Source of the DNA: Nitrospirota bacterium
GTDB taxonomy: Bacteria; Nitrospirota; JACRHJ01
Direction: 5' to 3'
NCBI GenBank assembly: GCA_021815285.1
Contig: JAKAHE010000084.1
Location: 1 to 8,453, forward strand
DNA: 8,453 nt
This document shows positions 1-6,049 of the stretch, one piece after another (positions within the stretch are counted from its first letter, which is position 1; each line of letters opens with the position of its first letter). The position numbers and the translations under genes were made by a program. The notes beneath the pieces were generated by a model. It was not told where the DNA came from. It saw only the letters and a list, made by a program, of their open reading frames with translations, and searched no databases.

Positions 1-545
1 GTTTCGGGGAATTCTGCGAGATTGTCCGGGAATTCCACGGAAGCCCGGCTCCGGGCGTCCTGATAGGCGGATACATGGTCGAAATGGCCCGCCAGAGGCT
101 CCCGGAAGGCGTTCTGTTCGAGGCCCTGTGCGAGACTGGCGTATGCCTTCCGGACGCCGTGCAACTCCTCACTCCCTGCACGCTCGGAAACGGGCGGGTT
201 CACGTTATACACGTGGGACGGTATGCGCTTACACTTTACGACAAGACGACCGGAGAAGGTGCAAGGGTATTTGTGGACGCGCAAAGGCTTGCGGCGTGGC
301 CGGAGATACACAGCTGGTTTCTGAAGCAAAAACCCAAGGCGGAGCAGGACTCAGGCCGGCTCCTTGCGGAGATTGAAGACGCCGGGACGGGCCTGCTTGG
401 CGCCCAGAGGGTATTGGTGGACATGGCTCGCGTAGCGAAAATAAAAATCGGCCCCGTAAGGCTCTGCCCGAAGTGCGGCGAGGCGTATCCTTCGTCCGAC
501 GGAGAGCTTTGCGGCGGCTGCCTTGGAAGACTTCCGTACGTCTAA
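1..545 (+). CDS. FmdE-family protein with C-terminal zinc finger (5' end missing)
   Basis: The reading frame is open from base 3, so the gene starts outside the window; about 180 residues are visible, and the Met codon at 75 is internal. The text from FHGSPAPGVLIGGYM through ETGVCLPDAVQLLTPCT and on to YALTLYDKTTGEG matches the core of the FmdE family (PF02663), named after a protein encoded with formylmethanofuran dehydrogenase in methanogens but widespread in bacteria without a proven reaction. The C-terminus carries CPKC and CGGC pairs (fragment residues about 155-158 and 170-173), fitting the treble-clef zinc finger known as an add-on in this family. Oddity: the family's usual HGHxCPG motif reads HGSPAPG, so one His and one Cys are absent, while the later Cys residues are kept. 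The stop lies 13 bases before the preferred fdhD start, suggesting one operon and a role around a Mo/W enzyme (inference). Family assignment is firm; function is unknown. Confidence 0.85.
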   Translation, partial: FGEFCEIVREFHGSPAPGVLIGGYMVEMARQRLPEGVLFEALCETGVCLPDAVQLLTPCTLGNGRVHVIHVGRYALTLYDKTTGEGARVFVDAQRLAAWPEIHSWFLKQKPKAEQDSGRLLAEIEDAGTGLLGAQRVLVDMARVAKIKIGPVRLCPKCGEAYPSSDGELCGGCLGRLPYV

Positions 546-558
546 AAAGGAAACGGTT

Positions 559-1368
559 TTGGATCAGTATGTCGAACTGCCCGTGGTTCATATAAAAGAC
601 GGCGCGAAGACCCCGGAAGATGTCCCGCTTATTGTCGAGGAACCCCTTGAGATAAGGGTAAACGGCCTGCCGTACGCCGTCGTGATGAGGACGCCGGGAC
701 ACGAGATGGAGCTTGCCGCCGGGTTCTGCCTGACAGAGGGCATCGTCGATTCGTTTCCGGATATTTTAAGCATGGGGTTCTGCCCGAACGAGACCGAAGA
801 ACTTAAAAACATCGTACAGGTGATAGTTAAAAACGCCCCGCAGGAAGGCGACAGCCGTCCCGGCCCGCGCGCCATGTCTTCAAGGAGCAGCTGCGGGTTG
901 TGCGGAGTGCGGATGCTTGAGGACATAGGCCGCAGGCTTTCCCGGATTGAGGGCGGCCCTGAAATAAAGGCGGAAGACCTCGTTAGAATGCAGTATGCCA
1001 TGCTGGAGAGGCAGGACTTGTTCCGGACGACACGCGGCGGCGCGCACGCCGTGGCGCTGGCGGACACCGGGGGGAAGGTCATAGTAGTCCGGGAGGACCT
1101 TGGCCGGCATAACGCGATGGACAAGGTTATAGGTCATGCGATGATGAGCGGCATAGATTGCCGAAGGTGCGTTGCGCTGATAAGCGGGCGGATAAGTTTC
1201 GAGATGGTGCAGAAAGCGGTAAGGGCGAAAATCGCCGTAGTCGCGGCAGTATCCGCCGCCACGTCACTTGCCGTAAACCTTGCCGAACGTATGGGCTGCA
1301 CACTGGTGGGCCGCCTTCGGGACAGGGATATGGTCGTTTATACACATTCGTCCAGGATTCTGGAATAA
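559..1368 (+). CDS. fdhD: Formate dehydrogenase accessory sulfurtransferase FdhD
   Basis: FdhD carries sulfur from a cysteine desulfurase to the Mo- or W-bis-pterin cofactor of formate dehydrogenases, a step needed for activity; it acts in the cytoplasm. The 269-residue product matches E. coli FdhD along its length: EEPLEIRVNG near the N-terminus, AAGFCLTEGI, the sulfur-carrying SSCGLCG loop (Cys112 and Cys115), EDLGRHNAMDK (about 179-189, cofactor-binding region), SFEMVQKA, and a C-terminal VSAATSLAV followed by YTHSSRILE. Start choice: TTG at 559 has an AAGGA ribosome site at 547-551 with 7 bases of spacing and lies just after the fmdE stop. A TTG at 523, which would add 12 residues and overlap fmdE, has no good site at normal distance but cannot be excluded. 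Function is well supported; it implies a Mo- or W-dependent formate dehydrogenase elsewhere in the genome. Confidence 0.95.
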   Translation: MDQYVELPVVHIKDGAKTPEDVPLIVEEPLEIRVNGLPYAVVMRTPGHEMELAAGFCLTEGIVDSFPDILSMGFCPNETEELKNIVQVIVKNAPQEGDSRPGPRAMSSRSSCGLCGVRMLEDIGRRLSRIEGGPEIKAEDLVRMQYAMLERQDLFRTTRGGAHAVALADTGGKVIVVREDLGRHNAMDKVIGHAMMSGIDCRRCVALISGRISFEMVQKAVRAKIAVVAAVSAATSLAVNLAERMGCTLVGRLRDRDMVVYTHSSRILE

Positions 1369-1413
1369 ACCTGATACCTGGGCCGGCAACAAAGCATAGC
1401 AAGGGGTTTGACG

Positions 1414-2481
1414 ATGTGTGAGAGCAGCGATAAAAAAAACGGGCCTGCGCGGAAGGTAGTGCCTCTTGAAGAGGCGGTGGGTATGTGCCTTGAGCACGAC
1501 ATAACGGAGATAAGACAGGACGAATTCAAGGGCAGGGCCTTCAGGAGGGGACACAGGGTCTGCCAGATGGACATCGAACGCCTCCGGGACATGGGCAAGA
1601 ACAACCTCTTCGTGCTCTCGCTTGCCGACGGCGAAATGCACGAAGATGACGCGGCCATCGCGCTCGCCTCGGCATTGGCGGGCGAAGGAATCGCCATGCA
1701 GGGCGAGCCGAGGGAAGGAAAAGTGAATTTAGTCGCCGCCAGGGACGGGCTTTTGAAGGTCAACCGCGAGGCGCTGTTTGCCATGAACATGCTTGGCGAA
1801 ATTGCGTGTTCGACCCTGCACGACAATACGCTTGTAAAGAAAGGCCGGGTTGTGGCCGGGACGAGGGCGATACCCCTTGTAGTGAAAAAAAATGTGATTG
1901 CCGAGGCCGCCAGGATTGCAGAATCCGCCGGAGGAATTATAGAAGTAAAGGACGTGAGAAAGCCTCTGGCCGGGATAGTTATTACCGGCAGCGAGGTATA
2001 TTACGGGCGGAAAAAAGATGCATTTTCAGCCGTCATGGAGGGCAAAATCGAGGCATTCGGCGGCAGGATAACAGGGAAATATTATACCCCGGATGACGAA
2101 TCCTTCATAAAAGACAGGCTGGTAGAGCTTATAAACGCAGGCGCGGACCTGCTTATAGTTACTGGAGGCATGTCCGTAGACCCGGACGATGTGACGAGGT
2201 TCGCGCTGAGGAGTGTCGGCGTAACCGATATGGTCTACGGTTCACCGGTAATACCGGGGTCAATGCTGCTTGTCGGGTATTTAGAAGGGGAGAAAACGAT
2301 ACCCGTGATAGGCGTTCCCGCCTGCGGGATGTATCACAAGACGACGGTTTTCGACCTTGTTCTTCCCCGTATACTGGCCGGAGAGCGCATAGGGAGAAAA
2401 GAGCTTGCGGAAATGGGACACGGCGGTCTTTGTCTTAACTGCCCGGATTGCGAATATCCGAAGTGCCCGTTCGGGAAATGA
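1414..2481 (+). CDS. MoeA/MogA-like molybdopterin-binding protein with Cys-rich tail
   Basis: This 355-residue protein carries a MoCF_biosynth (MogA/MoeA-type) molybdopterin-binding domain from about residue 185 to 325: LAGIVITGSEVYYG opens it, ADLLIVTGGMSVDPDD (about 245-259) is the TGGxSxxxxD pterin-site motif, and PVIGVPACGMYH follows. The N-terminal half (VVPLEEAVGMCLEHDITEI... FKGRAFRRGH) resembles the MoeA opening but is shorter than canonical MoeA, so metal insertion cannot simply be assumed. The C-terminus ends in four closely spaced cysteines (340, 343, 346, 351) in CLNCPDCEYPKC, suited to a metal or iron-sulfur site. The start is ATG 1414, with AAGGGG at 1401-1406 well placed; TTG 1408 in the same frame would be too close to that site. 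It lies 45 bases after fdhD and 10 before modB. Likely role: binding, metal loading or storage of the Mo/W cofactor (inference). Confidence 0.85.
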   Translation: MCESSDKKNGPARKVVPLEEAVGMCLEHDITEIRQDEFKGRAFRRGHRVCQMDIERLRDMGKNNLFVLSLADGEMHEDDAAIALASALAGEGIAMQGEPREGKVNLVAARDGLLKVNREALFAMNMLGEIACSTLHDNTLVKKGRVVAGTRAIPLVVKKNVIAEAARIAESAGGIIEVKDVRKPLAGIVITGSEVYYGRKKDAFSAVMEGKIEAFGGRITGKYYTPDDESFIKDRLVELINAGADLLIVTGGMSVDPDDVTRFALRSVGVTDMVYGSPVIPGSMLLVGYLEGEKTIPVIGVPACGMYHKTTVFDLVLPRILAGERIGRKELAEMGHGGLCLNCPDCEYPKCPFGK

Positions 2482-2491
2482 GGTGGCCCCG

Positions 2492-3160
2492 ATGTTCAAT
2501 GCCATTGAACTGTCTCCACTGCTTATTACATTAAAAGTTGCCGGTCTGGCCACATGCGCGGCAATCGTTGCCGGGACCGCCCTGGCATATGGCCTGTCCC
2601 GTAAAAGCTTTCCGGGCCGAAACTGGCTCGACGCCTTCCTCACCCTGCCGCTCGTCCTGCCGCCGACGGTCATGGGATACTACATAATCGTGGTTATGGG
2701 CAGGAACGGCTTCATCGGCAGATGGCTGGAGCAATATTTCGGCATCTCTTTAATGTTTACATGGCAGGGGGCTGTCATAGCGGCGTCGATTGTATCTCTG
2801 CCGATGGTCATAAAGTCTGCGCGCGCCGCGTTCGAGGGGGTGTCGCCGGATTTCGAGAACGCGGCAAGGACGCTCGGGCAGTCTGAACCCTCGGTATTTT
2901 TCAGGGTTACGCTTCCGCTTGCATGGCGCGGAATCCTTGCCGGAGCTATGCTTGCGTTCGCAAGGGCGATGGGCGAGTTCGGGGCCACGCTGATGGTTGC
3001 GGGCGACCTGCCCGGCAGAACGCAGACGCTCTCGCTCGCGATATACGACGCCGTCGAGGCAGGTAACGACATGCTTTCCATGCAGCTCGTAATCTTCACT
3101 TCCGTGATATGCATTGTAATGCTCGTGTTCTCCGGAAAGCTTCTGAGGACGGAATACTGA
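2492..3160 (+). CDS. modB: Molybdate ABC transporter permease ModB
   Basis: ModB is the inner-membrane channel of the molybdate (or tungstate) ABC importer, working as a dimer with two ModC ATPases and the periplasmic binding protein ModA. The 222-residue product has hydrophobic segments near residues 9-33, 50-70, 92-107, 148-168 and 195-215. It carries the typical LPLVLPPTVMGYY (52-64) and the EAA loop ENAARTLGQSEPSVFFRVTLPLA (about 122-144) that docks onto the ATPase, followed by AFARAMGEFGATLMVAG (155-171), very characteristic of ModB. The ATG at 2492 has a GAGGTGG ribosome site at 2480-2486 that overlaps the stop of the preceding gene, so translation is probably coupled; in-frame codons further upstream lie inside that gene and are unlikely. 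Oddity: it is cut off from modA and modC by a terminator-like hairpin, a promoter and a riboswitch. Length is normal for the family. Confidence 0.95.
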   Translation: MFNAIELSPLLITLKVAGLATCAAIVAGTALAYGLSRKSFPGRNWLDAFLTLPLVLPPTVMGYYIIVVMGRNGFIGRWLEQYFGISLMFTWQGAVIAASIVSLPMVIKSARAAFEGVSPDFENAARTLGQSEPSVFFRVTLPLAWRGILAGAMLAFARAMGEFGATLMVAGDLPGRTQTLSLAIYDAVEAGNDMLSMQLVIFTSVICIVMLVFSGKLLRTEY

Positions 3161-3185
3161 CACGGGGGTGGCAAATAATGACAGT

Positions 3186-3207
3186 CTGACGGGAAGTCGG
3201 CGGTTTT
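3186..3207 (+). terminator. Weak terminator-like hairpin after modB
   Basis: CTGAC (3186-3190) can pair with GTCGG (3196-3200) around a GGGAA loop, with one G-U pair, followed by CGG and a run of five T. The stem is only 5 bp, so termination may be leaky. If it works, it ends the fmdE-fdhD-moeA-like-modB transcript just before the modA promoter; if it is weak, upstream transcription would also feed the riboswitch. Confidence 0.4.
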
Positions 3208-3209
3208 TC

Positions 3210-3238
3210 TTGACAGTTTCGGAACGCTATCTTATACT
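3210..3238 (+). promoter_or_regulatory. Sigma-70-type promoter for the riboswitch-modA-modC transcript
   Basis: A perfect -35 box TTGACA (3210-3215), a 17-bp spacer and a -10 box TATACT (3233-3238, five of six matches to TATAAT) predict transcription starting near 3245. That start is about 15 bases before the first strand of the riboswitch, giving an mRNA leader of about 210 bases before modA. Nothing comparable stands before modB. This is a prediction from sequence only. Confidence 0.8.
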
Positions 3239-3246
3239 TCCCGAAA
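3217..3246. repeat. Imperfect inverted repeat spanning the modA promoter (possible operator)
   Basis: TTTCGGAA (3217-3224) and TTCCCGAAA (3238-3246) are inverted copies differing by one base insertion, with 13 bases between. They sit in the promoter spacer and across the end of the -10 box, where a bound repressor would block RNA polymerase. The sequence does not resemble the ModE operator as I know it. It may be chance. Confidence 0.3.
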
Positions 3247-3258
3247 ATTGAATAATAA

Positions 3259-3380
3259 ACTCCGAGCCTGATAGCCTAACGCCTTACGCACGGGTCATGA
3301 GTATCAGGCCGACAGGGTCGCGCCCGAAAGGATGCGGCCTCCCGTAAAGAGCCGGACGACCGGCTTTGGAAAGGAGGGGC
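3259..3380 (+). ncRNA. Moco/Tuco (molybdenum or tungsten cofactor) riboswitch aptamer
   Basis: This leader RNA matches the Moco RNA motif as I recall it from the E. coli moaA leader. The shared parts are GGGTCA (3292-3297), GGCCGACAG (3307-3315), GCCTCCCGTA (3337-3346) and TGGAAAGG (3367-3374), in the same order. Helices I can draw: P1 CTCC (3260-3263) with GGAG (3373-3376); a perfect 8-bp P2, GCCTGATA (3266-3273) with TATCAGGC (3302-3309); a GAAA-tetraloop hairpin CGCCC (3321-3325) with GG-AT-GCG (3330-3336, AT bulged); and AGCCGG (3350-3355) with CCGGCT (3360-3365) closed by ACGA. Such RNAs are known to lie before Mo-cofactor and molybdate-uptake genes; here modA and modC follow. Tungsten-cofactor variants are reported to lack helix P3; between the two P2 strands I see only a doubtful P3, so the metal cannot be settled by eye. 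Confidence 0.85.
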
Positions 3381-3391
3381 TTTAAGGCGGC

Positions 3392-3427
3392 AAGGCACCT
3401 CTGTATTCAGAAGGCGCCTTTTTTATT
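3392..3427 (+). terminator. Intrinsic terminator of the riboswitch expression platform
   Basis: AAGGC (3392-3396) pairs with GCCTT (3416-3420), then CCT (3398-3400) with AGG (3412-3414), and CTG (3401-3403) with CAG (3408-3410), around a TATT loop. One A-C mismatch and one bulged A interrupt the stem. A run of six T (3419-3424), then ATT, follows directly. It lies between the aptamer and modA, so it would stop transcription before the gene. Bases 3395-3402 can instead pair with 3373-3380 in the aptamer's 3' end, giving a competing antiterminator. Confidence 0.85.
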
Positions 3428-3454
3428 GCTCAATCCATAACGGAGGAAACCGCG

Positions 3455-4219
3455 ATGAAGATAATGAAGAGTGCTTTGATATGGCTGCTTGTCTCTATGG
3501 CGGCCTCGGTCTGGTTTTCGGAGGCGGCGCTGGCAAACGAAAAAATAATAGTCTCCGCGGCGGCGAGCCTGACGGACGCCTTCAAACAGGTTGGAAAGGG
3601 TTTTGAAAAATCGGACCCCGGCGTCAAGGTAACTTTTAACTTTGCCGCATCCGGCCCGCTTCTTCAGCAGATTGCCATGGGCGCGCCCGTAGACGTGTTC
3701 GCGAGCGCCGACGTAAAGACCATGCAGGCGGCGCGGCTGAAAGGGGTTATCGACTATCCGACCGTCGTGAATTTCGCCGGCAATAAACTCGTCCTTGTCG
3801 CTCCAAAGGGGACGGCCATAAAGGGCTTGAAAGACCTCCTGGGCGGTTCGGTAAAGCGCATAGCCGTGGGGAAGCCTGAGACCGTGCCCGCAGGCCTGTA
3901 TACGAGAGAGGCGCTAAAGAAAGACGGGATGTGGAACGCCCTTGAGCCTAAGCTTATTTATGCCGATTCGGTCCGCCAGGTGCTTGAATACGTCTCGCGC
4001 GGGGAGGTGGACGCCGGGTTTGTCTATGCGACCGACGCGGCAGTCGTGAGGAACAAGGTCAGGGTCATAAGCGACATAAAGGGGCACAAGCCCGTGGTCT
4101 ATCCGATAGGCGTCGTGTCTTCCACAAAAAACCGCGCGGCGGCGCTTAGTTTCATCAAATATCTCCTTTCCGACAAGGGACGGGCCATACTTGCCCGGTA
4201 CGGTTTCAGCAAACCATGA
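3455..4219 (+). CDS. modA: Molybdate ABC transporter periplasmic binding protein ModA
   Basis: ModA captures molybdate or tungstate in the periplasm and hands it to ModB/ModC. The 254-residue product begins with a signal peptide: a Lys-containing start, a hydrophobic core (SALIWLLVSMAASVWF) and an ALA cleavage site near residue 27. The mature protein shows the family pattern: IIVSAAASLTDAF (31-43) and FNFAASGPLLQQIAMGAPVDVFASA (61-85), with the oxyanion-binding serines near 34-38 and 67; FAGNKLVLVAP (107-117); VPAGLYTREAL (144-154); and EVDAGFVYATDA (184-195), including the expected Tyr. The ATG at 3455 has a strong CGGAGGAA site at 3441-3448; the Met at residue 4 is a less well spaced alternative. 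The gene is under the riboswitch and terminator directly upstream and shares an ATGA overlap with modC. Choice between molybdate and tungstate as main ligand is not visible. Confidence 0.95.
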   Translation: MKIMKSALIWLLVSMAASVWFSEAALANEKIIVSAAASLTDAFKQVGKGFEKSDPGVKVTFNFAASGPLLQQIAMGAPVDVFASADVKTMQAARLKGVIDYPTVVNFAGNKLVLVAPKGTAIKGLKDLLGGSVKRIAVGKPETVPAGLYTREALKKDGMWNALEPKLIYADSVRQVLEYVSRGEVDAGFVYATDAAVVRNKVRVISDIKGHKPVVYPIGVVSSTKNRAAALSFIKYLLSDKGRAILARYGFSKP

Positions 4220-4956
4220 CGACGCGCGTCTGCATAAAAAAGACACTGGCCTCCGGTAACAGGAGATTCAACCTTGACGTCTCCTTTTCCTCGCGCGGGT
4301 ATTATACGATACTCTCCGGCCCGTCAGGGGCCGGAAAAAGCCTTACGCTCCGGTGCATCGCGGGCATCGAAACGCCGGACTCCGGCAGGATCGAGATAGC
4401 AGAGCGGGTATTGTTCGACTCTGAAAACCGCATAAACGTGCCTGTGCGCGAGCGCGAGATAGGCTACCTGTTTCAGGACTATGCGCTGTTTCCGCACCTG
4501 AACGTTGCCGATAACGTGGGCTTCGGGCTTAAGAAGATGCTCAGGCCGCTTTCAATGGAAGACAAGAGAAAAGTCTCCGAACTCCTTGAAATATTTGGAC
4601 TTAAAGAAATGGCGGAGAGCCTGCCCAGGGACCTCTCCGGCGGGCAGAGGCAGAGGGTTGCCCTGGCCCGCGCGCTCGTGAATCACCCCTCCGTCCTGCT
4701 CCTGGACGAGCCGTTTTCCGCCCTTGACCATAGCCTGCGGGAGAAAATGCGCGCCGAGCTTAAAGCCGTGCAGGCGCGTTTCAATATACCCGTAATCCTG
4801 ATTTCACACGAACCTGCCGACATGCGCGCGTTTGAAGGCGATATTGTGGAATATTCCGGAAAGGGCGCTGTCCATAAAACCAGCGGTTCCGGGATAAGGC
4901 TTTTTTCATCCTCCGGTTATTCCACTGAGGCGCCCTGCCATAAAATCCATTCCTGA
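4216..4956 (+). CDS. modC: Molybdate ABC transporter ATP-binding protein ModC (short form)
   Basis: ModC is the cytoplasmic ATPase that powers molybdate import through ModB. The 246-residue product has a complete nucleotide-binding domain: Walker A GPSGAGKS (35-42), Q-loop Gln87 in GYLFQDYALFPHL, signature LSGGQ (140-144) followed by RQRVALARAL, Walker B VLLLDEP (160-166), D-loop SALD, and the switch His198 in ISHEP. FQDYALFPHLNV is typical of ModC and its relatives. Canonical ModC, as in E. coli, is about 350 residues because of a C-terminal MOP/TOBE domain that binds oxyanion; here only about 45 residues follow the switch region and no MOP domain is visible. The start ATG overlaps the modA stop (ATGA), indicating translational coupling. 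It converges on lptG with only 4 bases between the stops. The assignment rests on motifs plus the linked modA and modB. Confidence 0.93.
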   Translation: MTTRVCIKKTLASGNRRFNLDVSFSSRGYYTILSGPSGAGKSLTLRCIAGIETPDSGRIEIAERVLFDSENRINVPVREREIGYLFQDYALFPHLNVADNVGFGLKKMLRPLSMEDKRKVSELLEIFGLKEMAESLPRDLSGGQRQRVALARALVNHPSVLLLDEPFSALDHSLREKMRAELKAVQARFNIPVILISHEPADMRAFEGDIVEYSGKGAVHKTSGSGIRLFSSSGYSTEAPCHKIHS

Positions 4957-4960
4957 TTTC

Positions 4961-4988
4961 TTATCTGTCCGCCTGTAGATACAGATAA
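4961..4988. repeat. Inverted repeat at the lptG 3' end, between convergent genes
   Basis: TTATCTGT (4961-4968) and ACAGATAA (4981-4988) form a perfect 8-bp inverted repeat with a 12-base loop; CTGTA-GA-TACAG (4973-4984) is a second, overlapping one. It covers the lptG stop codon and begins 4 bases after the modC stop. No T run follows on either strand, so it is not a standard intrinsic terminator, but a hairpin here could mark or protect both 3' ends. Confidence 0.35.
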
Positions 4989-6049
4989 ATACCGGATGCG
5001 CAGAAAAGCGCGTTGGCGAACCACGCCGCGAAAAGCGGAGGAAACCTGCCCGCGTGCCCGAGCGATATGGAAAAAGAATATAAAAACCAGTAGCTTATGG
5101 CGAGGATTATGCATATGGCCACGCCGAGCGCCATGCCGCCGCTCCGGGAGGTCTTGAGCGAGAAAGGCACCGCTACTATGACCATTATCAGGTTGGCCAG
5201 CGTGAAAGACACCTTGCCGTACAGATCCACGAGATATTTCACCGGGTTATACCCCTCCCGGCGAAGCCTCGCTATGTAGCTTTGAAGCTCAGATAAATCC
5301 ATCTCTTCGGAGAGCCTTTCGACCCGCTTGAAATCCTCCGGCCTCTCCGGAAGGTTTACCGGGAGCCGGTCGAAACGGCTCATAGTTATACCGCCTCCAG
5401 GCTTGAAATCATATGTAATCCCCTTTAAGAGCACCCATCCGCCCTGCTCCCAGTCCATCGTCTTCGAGTCAACGCGCTGGTAGAGATTAAAATTATTGTC
5501 AAGCCTGTAGAACGTGACGCCGTAACATACAGGTATGCCGGATTTGAAATCTACCAGACCTATGTTTATAACCTCGCCTCCGGGGCCGCGGAACCAGAAC
5601 TTGTTATGCTTCAGCGCTGGGCGGGCGGGTTTTTTATCTATCTTCACCTGCTTTATATATCCCGACTTTGCATTGCAGTAAGGGATAATAGTCTCGTTCG
5701 CCCAGAAGAGAAGCCCCGAAAGGAATGCGGCTGCCAAGAATATTGGCGCCACTATCCTGTATAGCGGCAGACCTCCCGATTTCATGGCGATTATCTCGCC
5801 GTTCTTCGATAAAAGCCCAAGGGCGAGGAGCGTGGAGAGAAGCACGGCCAGGGGCATGACCAGAAACGCCGTGTTCGGAAGCTCGTAGAGCATATAGCGG
5901 ATTACGTCCGCCGCCGCGGCCTTGTGCTTGACGAAGTCGTCCACCTTCTCTATGAAATCGCCTATAAGAAAAAGCACCAGGAAAGCGGACAGCGTAATGG
6001 CGAAGAACCGGGCAAACTCCCTGAGGATATAGCGGTGTAATATCTTCAA
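4961..6049 (-). CDS. lptG: LPS export ABC transporter permease LptG
   Basis: LptG pairs with LptF and two LptB ATPases in the inner membrane to pull lipopolysaccharide from the membrane and push it onto LptC and the Lpt bridge. The 362-residue product has the YjgP/YjgQ layout: three N-terminal membrane segments (about 14-33, 61-81, 98-118), a periplasmic beta-rich domain (about 120-265) and three C-terminal segments (about 279-298, 305-330, 337-358). GEIIAMKSGGLPLYRI (84-99) is the conserved cytoplasmic coupling region that contacts LptB. The start is a TTG (6047-6049) overlapping the lptF stop as TTGA, with a strong GGAGGAAGGA site just before it (about 6051-6062 on the complement), so the unusual codon is well supported. 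LptF versus LptG is assigned from order and similarity; as is usual, the lptG-type gene comes second. No sign of damage. Confidence 0.92.
   Translation of the reverse strand: MKILHRYILREFARFFAITLSAFLVLFLIGDFIEKVDDFVKHKAAAADVIRYMLYELPNTAFLVMPLAVLLSTLLALGLLSKNGEIIAMKSGGLPLYRIVAPIFLAAAFLSGLLFWANETIIPYCNAKSGYIKQVKIDKKPARPALKHNKFWFRGPGGEVINIGLVDFKSGIPVCYGVTFYRLDNNFNLYQRVDSKTMDWEQGGWVLLKGITYDFKPGGGITMSRFDRLPVNLPERPEDFKRVERLSEEMDLSELQSYIARLRREGYNPVKYLVDLYGKVSFTLANLIMVIVAVPFSLKTSRSGGMALGVAICIILAISYWFLYSFSISLGHAGRFPPLFAAWFANALFCASGIYLYLQADR

Noticed and set aside
523..558. Alternative TTG start for fdhD, 12 codons upstream
   Set aside because: Would overlap the FmdE-family gene by 23 bases and lacks a ribosome site at normal distance, whereas TTG 559 has AAGGA seven bases away. 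Not fully excluded.
588..1124. Open frame of about 178 codons on the minus strand inside fdhD
   Set aside because: Fully antisense to fdhD, Ser/Pro-rich translation typical of a shadow frame, no supporting signals.
1338..1826. Open frame of about 160 codons on the minus strand opposite the MoeA-like gene
   Set aside because: Low-complexity Ser-rich translation and complete overlap with a recognised gene.
2405..2491. N-terminal extension of modB into the preceding gene
   Set aside because: The added residues are not ModB-like, overlap the MoeA-like gene by 77 bases, and ATG 2492 has a proper ribosome site.
3178..3189. ATG followed by two codons and a stop (MTV) after modB
   Set aside because: Too short for a leader peptide, has no regulatory codons, and lies before the predicted transcription start of modA.
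3210..3250. ModE repressor operator at the modA promoter
   Set aside because: The inverted repeat there does not resemble the ModE operator as I know it, and no modE gene is in the window.
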